DNA of 64,000 nt from JAVBMV01 sp031552145 (GTDB lineage: Bacteria > Myxococcota > Myxococcia > Myxococcales > UBA5297): the NCBI GenBank assembly GCA_031552145.1, contig JAVBMV010000005.1, forward strand, positions 124,001 through 188,000, written 5' to 3'. Under the pieces are notes generated by a model. The model saw only the letters and a list, made by a program, of their open reading frames with translations, ran no database searches and was not told the DNA's origin. Below, piece after piece: positions 36,571 to 45,795 of the stretch. Numbering within the stretch: position 1 is the first letter of the stretch; each line of letters opens with the position of its first letter. Both the position numbers and the translations under genes were made by a program.

Positions 36571-36972
36571 ATGTCGATGACCGACCCCGTCGGGGACATG
36601 CTCACCAGAATCCGGAACGCGTCGCGCGCCGGACACGAAAAAGTGCTCATCCCCGGCTCCAAGTTGAAGGAGCGGATCGCCTATGTCCTCAGGGACGAGG
36701 GCTTCATCAAGGACGTCGTCGTCCACCGCGTCGAAGGGCAAGGTGGCGAGCTCACGCTGGTCTTGAAGTACGGTTCTGGCCGGGAGCCCGCAATCTCGTC
36801 CATCAAGCGCGTCAGCAGGCCCGGCCTGCGCCGCTACGTCCCCTCGGCGGAGATCCCCAGGGTTCTCAACGGAATGGGCGTCGCCATCCTTTCGACCTCC
36901 AAGGGCGTGCTCGCCGATCGAAAATGCCGCGAGCAGAACGTCGGCGGCGAGCTCATCTGCACGGTCTATTGA
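36571..36972 (+). CDS. rpsH: 30S ribosomal protein S8
   Basis: S8 binds the central domain of 16S rRNA and is the spc operon repressor in E. coli. It has 133 residues. TDPVGDMLTRIRNASRAGH and GMGVAILSTSKGVLADRKCR are typical. The ATG at 36571 has AGAGGAACG upstream. Confidence 0.97.
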   Translation: MSMTDPVGDMLTRIRNASRAGHEKVLIPGSKLKERIAYVLRDEGFIKDVVVHRVEGQGGELTLVLKYGSGREPAISSIKRVSRPGLRRYVPSAEIPRVLNGMGVAILSTSKGVLADRKCREQNVGGELICTVY

Positions 36973-37030
36973 TGCCCTAGCCGGCGCGCGGTTTCATCTC
37001 GCGCGTCGAGCGGCGGCAACGAGGAGTTCC

Positions 37031-37570
37031 ATGTCTCGCATTGGGAAAATGCCAATCAAGGTTCCGGAGAAGGTCAAGGTTGCCATCAAGGACAACGCCG
37101 TGCGCGTCGAGGGTCCAAAGGGCAAGCTGACTGTTCCTTTCCATCCGCGCATGCTGGTCAAGCTCGAGGGCGGCGAGATTCTCGTCAACCGCCCCGACGA
37201 GGAGCGCGAGAGCAAGGGGCTCCACGGCCTGACCCGCACCATCATCAACAACGCGGTTTACGGCGTCTCCACCGGCTTCGAAGAGGTGCTCGAGATCGCC
37301 GGCGTCGGCTACCGCGCCGAGGTGAAGGGCGCCGAGCTCACCCTGGCGGTGGGTTTTTCGCACCCCGTGGTCTTCACGATGCCCGAGGGCGTCACTTGCG
37401 AGGTCGACAAGCAGACGCGCGTGACCATCCGCGGCGCCGACAAACGGCAGGTGGGCATGATTGCCTCGAAGATCCGCTCGGTGCGCAAGATGGAGCCCTA
37501 CAAGGGCAAGGGTATCAAGTACGCCGACGAGAAGGTTCGTCGCAAGGTCGGTAAGCAGGGCGCTGCATAG
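37031..37570 (+). CDS. rplF: 50S ribosomal protein L6
   Basis: L6 lies near the GTPase centre. It has 179 residues, normal. It begins MSRIGKMPIKVPEKVKV; the motif YKGKGIKYADEKVRRKVGK is near the end. It follows rpsH in the canonical order with GAGGAG upstream of the ATG. Confidence 0.97.
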   Translation: MSRIGKMPIKVPEKVKVAIKDNAVRVEGPKGKLTVPFHPRMLVKLEGGEILVNRPDEERESKGLHGLTRTIINNAVYGVSTGFEEVLEIAGVGYRAEVKGAELTLAVGFSHPVVFTMPEGVTCEVDKQTRVTIRGADKRQVGMIASKIRSVRKMEPYKGKGIKYADEKVRRKVGKQGAA

Positions 37571-37659
37571 CCCAGGCGCTGGCCTGACCAGATCTGTTCC
37601 CGAAGGGGAGCGTTTCTCATCGAGCCATCCATCGTGGCGGTTCGAAGGAGTGAAGAACG

Positions 37660-38028
37660 ATGACGTTAGAGAGCGAAGCAGGACGCCTGAAGAGAAAGCA
37701 GCGTATCCGCCGGAAGCTGTCCGGTACGGCCGAGCGTCCCAGACTTACGGTCTTCAAGAGCACCAAGCACATCTATGCGCAGATCGTGAACGACGAGACG
37801 GGCTCCACGCTCCTCTACGCCAGCGATCTGGAGCCCGCTCTCCGAGAGGAGCTGAAGGCCGAGAAGCTCAAGAAGAGCGATGTCGCGGCCAAGGTTGGCG
37901 CGCTCATCGCCCGCAAGTGTCTGGAGCGCCAGATCGTCGCGGTCGTCTTCGACCGAAACGGCTTCCCCTATCACGGGCGTGTTCGCGCCGTGGCAGAGGC
38001 CGCGCGCAAGGCGGGGCTCGAGTTCTAG
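37660..38028 (+). CDS. rplR: 50S ribosomal protein L18
   Basis: A 5S rRNA-binding protein of 122 residues. RIRRKLSGTAERPRLTVFKS and VVFDRNGFPYHGRVRAVAEAA are characteristic. GAAGGAG precedes the ATG at 37660. The 89-base gap after rplF shows no promoter. Confidence 0.97.
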   Translation: MTLESEAGRLKRKQRIRRKLSGTAERPRLTVFKSTKHIYAQIVNDETGSTLLYASDLEPALREELKAEKLKKSDVAAKVGALIARKCLERQIVAVVFDRNGFPYHGRVRAVAEAARKAGLEF

Positions 38029-38094
38029 CAAAGGGCGCTCCGAGCGGGCATGCCCCGGCTCGGCACTAGCAGGTTTTAGGAGGCTGTTTTGACG

Positions 38095-38592
38095 ATGCAA
38101 CCGATTAAATCCAACGAGCTCGAGCTCACCGACCGCGTGGTCCACATCAACCGAGTCGCCAAGGTCGTGAAGGGTGGCCGACGCTTTTCCTTCTCGGCGC
38201 TTATCGTCGTCGGCGATGGGCAGGGGCACGTGGGTGTTGGCCTCGGCAAGGCGAACGAAGTCCCCGAGGCGATCCGCAAGGGTGGCGAGCAGGCCAAGAA
38301 GAACCTCTTCTCCGTCCCGCTCGATGGCACGACCATCCCGCACGAGGTGCTCGGTCATTTCGGCGCGGGCCGGGTGCTGCTCAAGCCCGCGGGTGAAGGC
38401 ACTGGAGTCATCGCGGGCGGCGCTGTCCGCGCGGTGATCGAGGCGGCCGGGATCCGCAACATCCTGACCAAGAGCCAGGGAAGCCGCAACCCACACAACG
38501 TGGTGAAGGCGGTCGTTGCTGGGCTCAAGTCGCTGCAAAATATCGAGCAGATCGCCGCTCGCCGCGGCAAGTCAGTTCAAGAGATTCGCTAG
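38095..38592 (+). CDS. rpsE: 30S ribosomal protein S5
   Basis: S5 acts in decoding fidelity and the mRNA entry site. It has 165 residues from ATG 38095. A TTG two codons earlier (38089) is closer to the AGGAGG site (38078) and cannot be excluded. The double-stranded RNA-binding N-domain (VHINRVAKVVKGGRRFSFSA) and GAGRVLLKPAGEGTGVIAGG are intact. Confidence 0.95.
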   Translation: MQPIKSNELELTDRVVHINRVAKVVKGGRRFSFSALIVVGDGQGHVGVGLGKANEVPEAIRKGGEQAKKNLFSVPLDGTTIPHEVLGHFGAGRVLLKPAGEGTGVIAGGAVRAVIEAAGIRNILTKSQGSRNPHNVVKAVVAGLKSLQNIEQIAARRGKSVQEIR

Positions 38593-38625
38593 CCCTATCC
38601 GAGCAAGGCGACAGAGGAGAGTTAC

Positions 38626-38859
38626 ATGCCAGGCATCAAGGTTACGCTCGTGAGAAGCCGGGCGGCCCGTTCTCCGGACCAGCTCGCGACCCTCAAGGGT
38701 CTTGGGCTCTACAAGATCGGCTCTACCCGCATCCTTCCCGACACCCCCTCGACGCTCGGGATGTGCGAGAAGCTTCACCACCTAGTCTCGTGGGAGCGCG
38801 TCGAGCAGGAGCCGGTGAAGAGCGCGAGGCCGCGCCCCACCCCGTCGGACGAGGCCTAG
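38626..38859 (+). CDS. rpmD: 50S ribosomal protein L30
   Basis: A small protein of 77 residues; typical L30 has about 60. The core KVTLVRSRAARSPDQLATLK followed by GLGLYKIGSTRILPDTPS is typical, and the extra part is a C-terminal tail of basic/Pro residues (KSARPRPTPSDEA). It lies between rpsE and rplO as usual. Confidence 0.94.
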   Translation: MPGIKVTLVRSRAARSPDQLATLKGLGLYKIGSTRILPDTPSTLGMCEKLHHLVSWERVEQEPVKSARPRPTPSDEA

Positions 38860-38889
38860 TCTCTTCGGCAAATCATTTGGAGATTCGAC

Positions 38890-39438
38890 ATGAATTCGCT
38901 CAGCACACTGAAGGCGCCCGAGGGGTCGCGTCACCGCAAGAAGAGGGTTGGCCGAGGCCAGGGCTCTGGTTGGGGTAAGACTGCCGGCCGCGGTGGCAAG
39001 GGTCAGAAGGCGCGTACCGGCAATATGCACTTCGAGGGCTTCGAGGGCGGCCAGATGCCGCTCCAGAGGCGCCTGCCCAAGTATGGCTTCCACAACCCGT
39101 TCCGCCGCGAGCTCGCCATCGTCAACCTTGGCACGCTCGAGGAGCGCTTCGAGGCGGGCGAGGCGGTCGACGCCGATACGCTCGAGGCGAAGGGCGTGCT
39201 CTCGGCGCGTCTCGACGGCCTGAAGATCTTGGGCAACGGCGAGCTGACCAAGGCCCTGAAGGTCCGCGCCGATCGCGTCAGCGCGACTGCAAAGGCGGCC
39301 ATCGAGAAGGCTGGCGGCTCCGTGGAGCTGATCGCCGAAAAGGTGGTAAAGGTTGGCAAGCGTGGCACCGGCGTTCGCGCCCGCATCGCCAATGAGCGCG
39401 CGACCCGCAGGGCGGCGGCCAAGAACACGAAGAAGTAG
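38890..39438 (+). CDS. rplO: 50S ribosomal protein L15
   Basis: L15 acts late in 50S assembly. It has 182 residues versus 144 in E. coli. The N-terminal GSRHRKKRVGRGQGSGWGKT region is canonical, with a Gly/Arg-rich extended loop, and the C-terminus adds a basic Ala/Lys/Arg tail of about 20 residues. secY follows after 75 bases. Confidence 0.95.
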   Translation: MNSLSTLKAPEGSRHRKKRVGRGQGSGWGKTAGRGGKGQKARTGNMHFEGFEGGQMPLQRRLPKYGFHNPFRRELAIVNLGTLEERFEAGEAVDADTLEAKGVLSARLDGLKILGNGELTKALKVRADRVSATAKAAIEKAGGSVELIAEKVVKVGKRGTGVRARIANERATRRAAAKNTKK

Positions 39439-39513
39439 TCTCGACAGGGCGGCCGAGGTCTCGCCGCTCTCCTACTGGCTCCAGGGCCAGAGTGCTTCGA
39501 AGAGGAGGACGGT

Positions 39514-40863
39514 TTGTTCACCCGAGGCATCGCCAATATGTTCCGCATCGCGGAGCTGCGGAAGCGTCTGCTCTTTAGTTTCTCGATCCTCGCCGTCTAT
39601 AGGCTCGGGATCTTCGTCACCACTCCGGGCGTTGACCGGAGCGCGATGTCGGAGCTGATCGCTTCGCAGCAAGGGCTCTTCTCCGTCTTCAATCTCTTCA
39701 GCGGCGGCGCCCTGGAGCAGATGTCGATCTTCGCGCTCGGCATCATGCCCTACATCTCGTCGAGCATCATCTTGCAGCTCCTCACGGTGGTGGTCCCCGC
39801 CCTGGAGCGCCTCTCGAAGGAGGGGGATGCGGGGCGCAAGAAGATCACCCAGTACACGCGCTACGGAACGGTGCTCCTCTCGATCATTCAAGGCTTCCTC
39901 ATCTCGGCCTATCTCGAGAGCATCGGAACCGCCGGCGCCGGCGAGTCGATGGCGGGGATGATGCGGGTCGTCGCCGAGCCGGGTATCGGCTTCCGCTTGA
40001 TGACGGTCATCTCGCTCACCGCGGGCACGGCCTTCATCATGTGGCTCGGCGAGCAGATCACTGAACGCGGCATCGGCAACGGTATCTCGCTCATCATCTT
40101 CGCCGGCATCGTGGCGCGGCTCCCTACCGCCATTGCCACCGAGTACAGCAAGCTCACCTCCGCGGCGGGGCAGGGGCACGAGGCACGCACCATCCTGCTC
40201 GTGCTGCTGATGATCGCAGTCATCGGAGTCATCGTCTTCTTCGAGCGCGGTCAGCGCCGCATCCCGGTCCAGTATGCGAAGCGCGTGGTGGGCAGGAAGG
40301 TCTATGGCGGCCAGTCGACTCACCTTCCGCTCAAGGTGAACTCCGCGGGCGTCATCCCCCCGATTTTCGCCTCGTCGATCCTCCTCGCTCCGGCGACCCT
40401 TGCCTCCTACTTTCCCTTCTTCCAAGGGGTTGCGACGGCGCTCCAGGGGCATAACTGGGTCTACAATACCTTCTATGTCGCGCTCATCGTCTTCTTCGCC
40501 TATTTCTATACGGCGGTGACCTTTAACCCCATCGATGTCGCCGACAACATGAAGAAGCATGGCGGCTATATCCCCGGCATCAGGCCGGGCAAGAAAACGG
40601 CCGAGTATATCGATCGCGTGCTGACGCGCATCACCTTCGGCGGCGCGGTCTATATCTCCGCGGTCTGCGTCCTGCCCACGGTCGTCATGAATGCCTTCGA
40701 GGTCTCCTTCTTCTTTGGAGGGACCAGTCTCCTCATCGTCGTCGGAGTCGCGCTCGACACGGTGCAGCAGATCGAGGGACATCTCATCACGCGCAACTAC
40801 GAGGGCTTCACCGGGCCACGTGGTCCGCGCATCAGGGGCCGCTCTACCAGGGTAGCCGCCTAG
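39514..40863 (+). CDS. secY: Protein translocase channel subunit SecY
   Basis: The translocon channel, 449 residues with ten membrane helices. Typical segments are LFNLFSGGALEQMSIFALGIMP-type text near residue 60 and GIGNGISLIIFAGI near 187. The GQRRIPVQYAKR cytoplasmic loop near 245 is also present. The start is TTG at 39514 with AGAGGAGGA 5 bases upstream; no ATG is available before the first helix except one eight codons later. adk follows. Confidence 0.96.
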   Translation: MFTRGIANMFRIAELRKRLLFSFSILAVYRLGIFVTTPGVDRSAMSELIASQQGLFSVFNLFSGGALEQMSIFALGIMPYISSSIILQLLTVVVPALERLSKEGDAGRKKITQYTRYGTVLLSIIQGFLISAYLESIGTAGAGESMAGMMRVVAEPGIGFRLMTVISLTAGTAFIMWLGEQITERGIGNGISLIIFAGIVARLPTAIATEYSKLTSAAGQGHEARTILLVLLMIAVIGVIVFFERGQRRIPVQYAKRVVGRKVYGGQSTHLPLKVNSAGVIPPIFASSILLAPATLASYFPFFQGVATALQGHNWVYNTFYVALIVFFAYFYTAVTFNPIDVADNMKKHGGYIPGIRPGKKTAEYIDRVLTRITFGGAVYISAVCVLPTVVMNAFEVSFFFGGTSLLIVVGVALDTVQQIEGHLITRNYEGFTGPRGPRIRGRSTRVAA

Positions 40864-41004
40864 AACAGGCTGCTTGCGCTCTCAGGCCTCCGGCCTTATC
40901 GCCGGGGCCCCCTTGCCACATCGCCAAGCGTGGAGCACCTTTCTGCTCCACTACGCGGCGCTGGCGAGGCACCGGGCCGGAGAGGGTGGGAAGAGGCGCG
41001 CTCG

Positions 41005-41697
41005 ATGAATCTCATCCTTTTGGGCCCCCCGGGGGCCGGCAAGGGCACCCAGGCCAGCCTGTTGGTTGCTCGGCTCGCGATTCCGCATATCTCGACCGGA
41101 GAGATTCTGCGGGAGGCCGGGCGAAGAGGTACGCAACTGGGTCTCCTGGCCAAGCCGCTCATCGAGGCCGGGCACCTGGTCCCCGACGAGGTCGCCATCA
41201 GGGTCATGTCCGAGCGGCTGCTGGGACAAGACGTGAAGAGTGGCTTCATCCTCGACGGCTTCCCCCGGACGGTAGGGCAGGCGGAGGCGCTAGAACCACT
41301 CCTGCGCGAGGCGGGGCTTGCGGCCATCGGTCGAGTCTTCTTCCTCGATGTCTCGGACGAAAAGATTGCGGCGAGGGTGAGCGGGCGGCGGAGCTGCCCT
41401 AGAGATGGACAAGTTTTTCATGTTACGGCTAACCCTCCCAGGGTCGAGGGGCGCTGCGACCAGTGCGGAGGTGCGCTGGAGACTAGGGAAGACGACGAGC
41501 CCGAGATGGTCCTCGAGCGCATGAAGCTCTACAGAAGGTCAACGGAACCGCTGATCGCGTACTACAAAGAACGAGGGCTCCTGGTCTCCCTCGACGCCAT
41601 GGCGCCCGCCGAGGAGGTGCACGCCGAGATTGTCGCCGCCCTCCCATTCCCACGGTCCAGGGAGGAGGCGGCGCGGGAGTGCGAACCGGGCATCTGA
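41005..41697 (+). CDS. adk: Adenylate kinase
   Basis: Interconverts ATP+AMP and 2 ADP. It has 230 residues, the long-lid type. The P-loop is GPPGAGKGTQ (residues 7-16) and FILDGFPRTVGQAE is the AMP region. The lid has a Cys4-type zinc site with one substitution: CPRD in place of CxxC, then CDQC. Asp can replace Cys at such sites. The ATG at 41005 gives MNLILLGPPG. It follows secY as in many spc operons. map, which often comes next, is absent. Confidence 0.96.
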   Translation: MNLILLGPPGAGKGTQASLLVARLAIPHISTGEILREAGRRGTQLGLLAKPLIEAGHLVPDEVAIRVMSERLLGQDVKSGFILDGFPRTVGQAEALEPLLREAGLAAIGRVFFLDVSDEKIAARVSGRRSCPRDGQVFHVTANPPRVEGRCDQCGGALETREDDEPEMVLERMKLYRRSTEPLIAYYKERGLLVSLDAMAPAEEVHAEIVAALPFPRSREEAARECEPGI

Positions 41698-41742
41698 TCC
41701 CTCACAGCTTCAAGTCCGCGCAGAGATCCGGCGCCGAGGAGC

Positions 41743-41771
41743 TTGCATCTTGCCCGACAGGGTGCTATACG
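41743..41771 (+). promoter_or_regulatory. Promoter upstream of infA
   Basis: TTGCAT at 41743, a 17-base spacer and TATACG at 41766 lie about 44 bases before infA, in the only gap between adk and infA. Confidence 0.55.
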
Positions 41772-41814
41772 CCGCCGGCTTCCCGGCCCTAGCCAGAGAG
41801 AGACGTCGAGCGAC

Positions 41815-42033
41815 ATGGAAAAAGAGGAATCGATCGAAGTCGAAGGGACGGTCATCGAGCCACTCCCCAACGCCATGTTTCGAGTGGAGCTCGAGAATGG
41901 CCACAAGGTGTTGGCACACATCAGCGGCAAGATGCGGATGCACTTCATCCGGATCCTGCCAGGCGACAAGGTGAAGGTAGAGCTTTCGCCCTACGACCTG
42001 TCGCGAGGAAGAATCACCTACCGCGCCAAATAG
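41815..42033 (+). CDS. infA: Translation initiation factor IF-1
   Basis: IF-1 occupies the 30S A site in initiation. It has 72 residues, the usual size, an S1/OB fold with VEGTVIEPLPNAMFRVEL and HISGKMRMHFIRILPGDKV. The ATG at 41815 is the family start; an upstream frame from 41743 overlies the promoter and is rejected. It opens the alpha operon with rpmJ. Confidence 0.97.
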   Translation: MEKEESIEVEGTVIEPLPNAMFRVELENGHKVLAHISGKMRMHFIRILPGDKVKVELSPYDLSRGRITYRAK

Positions 42034-42081
42034 GCGCGGGGCGAGCAGACCGGCCAGAGGGCCGGGTGGAGTAGGAGAGCC

Positions 42082-42198
42082 ATGAAGGTCCGAGCGTCAG
42101 TAAAGAAGGTTTGCGAGAACTGCAAGGTCGTTCGCCGCAAGGGGACGGTTCGCGTGATCTGCAAGGCGAACCCCCGCCACAAGCAGCGTCAGGCCTAA
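42082..42198 (+). CDS. rpmJ: 50S ribosomal protein L36
   Basis: A 38-residue zinc-binding protein, the C+ form: CENC, then C at 27 and H at 33, with the sequence MKVRASVKKVCENCKVV. The ATG at 42082 has GTAGGAGAG upstream. It is canonically placed between infA and rpsM. Confidence 0.97.
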   Translation: MKVRASVKKVCENCKVVRRKGTVRVICKANPRHKQRQA

Positions 42199-42271
42199 GG
42201 GCGTCGAGAGAAGCAGAGCGGGAGCCGTGCGCGGCAGTCCCGTGGTCTTATTGTTCAAGGAGCAGTGAAGA

Positions 42272-42655
42272 ATGGCACGCATCAGCGGCGTAGACCTTCC
42301 GCGAGAGAAGCGGATCGAGATTGCCCTCCAGTACATTTTCGGCATCGGCAAGACGGCAGCCAAGAAGATTTGCGAGACGGCCGGAGTCGATGTCACCACG
42401 CGCACCAGCGCCCTGACCGAGGACGAGGTCCGCAAGCTTCGCGAGACGATCGAAGCCAGCTACAAGGTCGAGGGCGACCTTCGCCGTGAGATCCAGCTCA
42501 ACATCAAGCGCCTGATGGACCTGGGTTGCTATCGTGGCCTGCGCCATCGCCGGAGCCTGCCGGTCCGCGGCCAGCGCACCCATACCAACGCCAGGACCCG
42601 CAAGGGCCCGAAGCGCGGTATCGTTCGCAAGCCGGCCGCCACGGCCACGAAGTAG
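42272..42655 (+). CDS. rpsM: 30S ribosomal protein S13
   Basis: S13 forms bridge B1 and contacts tRNA. It has 127 residues. ARISGVDLPREKRIEIALQY and RGLRHRRSLPVRGQRTHTNA are typical, with a C-terminal Lys/Ala tail. CAAGGAGCA precedes the ATG at 42272. Confidence 0.97.
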   Translation: MARISGVDLPREKRIEIALQYIFGIGKTAAKKICETAGVDVTTRTSALTEDEVRKLRETIEASYKVEGDLRREIQLNIKRLMDLGCYRGLRHRRSLPVRGQRTHTNARTRKGPKRGIVRKPAATATK

Positions 42656-42741
42656 GAAGACTTTTCCAGGGGTGCGGTGAGCGCCCGAGACCAGGCCCTT
42701 GTCGGAGAGGGCCGTAATAGCAAGGAAGACGAGGCGACAAG

Positions 42742-43215
42742 ATGTCCGAAGAGAAGACGCCAGCGGCTCCCGCCGAAGCGGGACCCAGCATTCCCAACCT
42801 CGACGCGGCGCCCACCATTACCGCGTCCCCGGTGACCCCGAAGAAGGGCAAGAAGAAGACGAAGAAGAGCATCCTCAACGGGATCGTTCACATTCAGTCG
42901 ACCTTCAACAACACCCTCATCACCATCACCGACGTATCTGGGAATGTGATCAGCTGGTCCTCCGCCGGCGCCCGCGGCTTCAAGGGCTCCCGCAAGTCGA
43001 CTCCCTTCGCGGCGCAGGTCGCGGCGGGCGACGCCGCGGCGAAGGCAATGGAGCATGGGCTTCGTCAGGTGCTCGTCCTGGTCAGCGGTCCGGGCGCCGG
43101 GCGCGAGTCGGCGCTGCGCGCGCTCTCCGCGGCGGGGCTCAAGATCTCGCTCATCCGAGATACGACGCCCATCCCTCACAACGGCTGCCGTCCGCCGAAA
43201 CGCCGCAGGGTCTGA
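42742..43215 (+). CDS. rpsK: 30S ribosomal protein S11
   Basis: S11 is part of the platform near the E site. It has 157 residues against 129 in E. coli. The difference is an N-terminal extension of about 30 residues rich in Ala, Pro and Glu before the basic KKGKKKTKKS. The core has VHIQSTFNNTLITITDVSG, then GARGFKGSRKSTPFAAQ, and ends PHNGCRPPKRRRV. It lies between rpsM and rpsD. Confidence 0.95.
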   Translation: MSEEKTPAAPAEAGPSIPNLDAAPTITASPVTPKKGKKKTKKSILNGIVHIQSTFNNTLITITDVSGNVISWSSAGARGFKGSRKSTPFAAQVAAGDAAAKAMEHGLRQVLVLVSGPGAGRESALRALSAAGLKISLIRDTTPIPHNGCRPPKRRRV

Positions 43216-43278
43216 TCGCACCTGTGTGTCATGCCCTCCGCCACGGCGGAGGCCACACTCTTTTGCAAGGAGCTCACC

Positions 43279-43905
43279 TTGGCTCGATATACCGGAAGTG
43301 CCTGCCGTCTGTGCCGGCGTGAAAACCTCAAGATGTACCTCAAGGGCGATCGTTGCTACACCGACAAGTGTGCCATCGAGCGGCGTCCCTATCCTCCCGG
43401 CCAGCATGGCCAGGGCAGGGCCAAGTTCAGCGAGTACGGCGTTCAGCTTCGCGAGAAGCAGAAGGTCAAGAGGATGTACGGCCTGCTCGAGAAGCAGTTC
43501 TCGCTCTTCTACGCGCGCGCTGCCTCCCGCAAGGGCAAGACGGGCGAAAACCTGCTTCAGGCGTTGGAGCAGCGGCTCGACAACGTCGTCTTCCGAGCGG
43601 GCTTCGCCGACACCCGGAACGAGGCGCGCCAGCTGGTTCGCCACGGCCACTTCACCGTCAACGGCAAGCGCGTCACCATCCCGAGCTTCACCTGCCGAAC
43701 GGCCGACATCGTCGAGCTGCACGAAAAGAGCCGCAAGATCGTCCGCGTCTCCGAGGCGCTCGAGACTGTGGATCGCCGCGGCGTCCCGGGCTGGCTCGAG
43801 CTCGACAAGAAGGGCTTCAAGGCCGTCGTCAAGACGCTGCCCGTCCGTGAAGACCTGACGATGCCCATCAACGAGCAGCTCATCGTCGAGCTCTACTCGA
43901 AGTAA
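43279..43905 (+). CDS. rpsD: 30S ribosomal protein S4, zinc-binding form
   Basis: S4 nucleates 30S assembly and is the alpha-operon repressor in E. coli. It has 208 residues. The start is TTG at 43279, giving MARYTGSACRLCRREN, with AAGGAG six bases upstream; the ATG at 43231 is not supported by a ribosome site. Zinc ligands CRLC and C...C (CYTDKC) mark the C+ form. An S4 RNA-binding domain follows from about residue 97. Confidence 0.95.
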   Translation: MARYTGSACRLCRRENLKMYLKGDRCYTDKCAIERRPYPPGQHGQGRAKFSEYGVQLREKQKVKRMYGLLEKQFSLFYARAASRKGKTGENLLQALEQRLDNVVFRAGFADTRNEARQLVRHGHFTVNGKRVTIPSFTCRTADIVELHEKSRKIVRVSEALETVDRRGVPGWLELDKKGFKAVVKTLPVREDLTMPINEQLIVELYSK

Positions 43906-44042
43906 CGTTCTCCATTCCGGTGCCCGCCGTAGGGCGGGCGCCCGCTTCCGGTCCGGCCTTCGGGCAGGGCGAGGGGAAGCGAAGCAACTGGGGTAGTGCT
44001 TTGGGTTTTAGCCCCATCGCCCCCCGTGAGGAGCCTGGAACC

Positions 44043-45125
<1,083 letters not shown>

Positions 45126-45212
45126 GATATCCTGATTCAACGGTTGGTGAGCGCGGCTAGGCCGCGCCGCCCGAACGCCTGAAACGCAGAAGGCAGAAGG
45201 CAGAGAGAAGCA

Positions 45213-45635
45213 ATGCGACACGGAATGGCAGGAAGACAGCTCGGGCGCTCGCGTCCTCACTACCACGCGCTGATGGACAACCTCGTCATCTCGCTCCTCA
45301 AGCACGAGTCGATCAAGACGACGGTGCCCAAGGCGAAGGAGCTCCGTCCGCTGGTCGAACGGATCATCACCCTCGGCAGGGACGGGACGCTCCACGCGCG
45401 CCGCCAGGCCTTCCGCACGGTGCGCGAGAAGGAGGTGCTCTCCAAGCTCTTCTCCGACATCGGCCCCCGCATGAAGGAGCGCAACGGCGGCTACACCCGC
45501 ATCCTGAAGCTAGGTTTTAGAGCTTCCGACGCGGCGCCCATGGCCCGCATCGAGCTGGTCGACTACGCCCCCAAGGCCAAGGCAGAGAAGCCCGAGAAGA
45601 GCGCCAAGAAGGGCGAGGCCGACGCGGCCGAGTAG
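45213..45635 (+). CDS. rplQ: 50S ribosomal protein L17
   Basis: L17 lies at the tunnel exit. It has 140 residues. MRHGMAGRQLGRSRPHYHAL and VPKAKELRPLVERIITLGR are typical; the last 20 residues are a Lys/Glu/Ala tail. It closes the alpha operon and is followed by a long hairpin. The gap after rpoA is 87 bases. Confidence 0.97.
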   Translation: MRHGMAGRQLGRSRPHYHALMDNLVISLLKHESIKTTVPKAKELRPLVERIITLGRDGTLHARRQAFRTVREKEVLSKLFSDIGPRMKERNGGYTRILKLGFRASDAAPMARIELVDYAPKAKAEKPEKSAKKGEADAAE

Positions 45636-45660
45636 TCTTCGCGCAGAGTATTAGAAATCC

Positions 45661-45714
45661 GTCGAGGCGGCATCCTCTCGAAGCCCTATTCGGGCCGAGA
45701 GGTGCCGCCTCGAC
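45661..45714 (+). terminator. Long hairpin terminator after rplQ
   Basis: A 19-bp stem with a single bulge (45661-45680 pairs with 45696-45714) encloses a smaller GCCC/GGGC hairpin. CTGTTCTT follows, a weak U-rich tail. It ends the ribosomal supercluster. The rest of the 160-base gap before the next gene holds only a GGAGG ribosome site and no clear promoter. Confidence 0.75.
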
Positions 45715-45795
45715 CTGTTCTTACGAGCTGGCATCCGGGGACGAAGAGGCGTAGGATCGCCCGTAGCCGAAAGATAGGTACATACGGAGGCTCTC

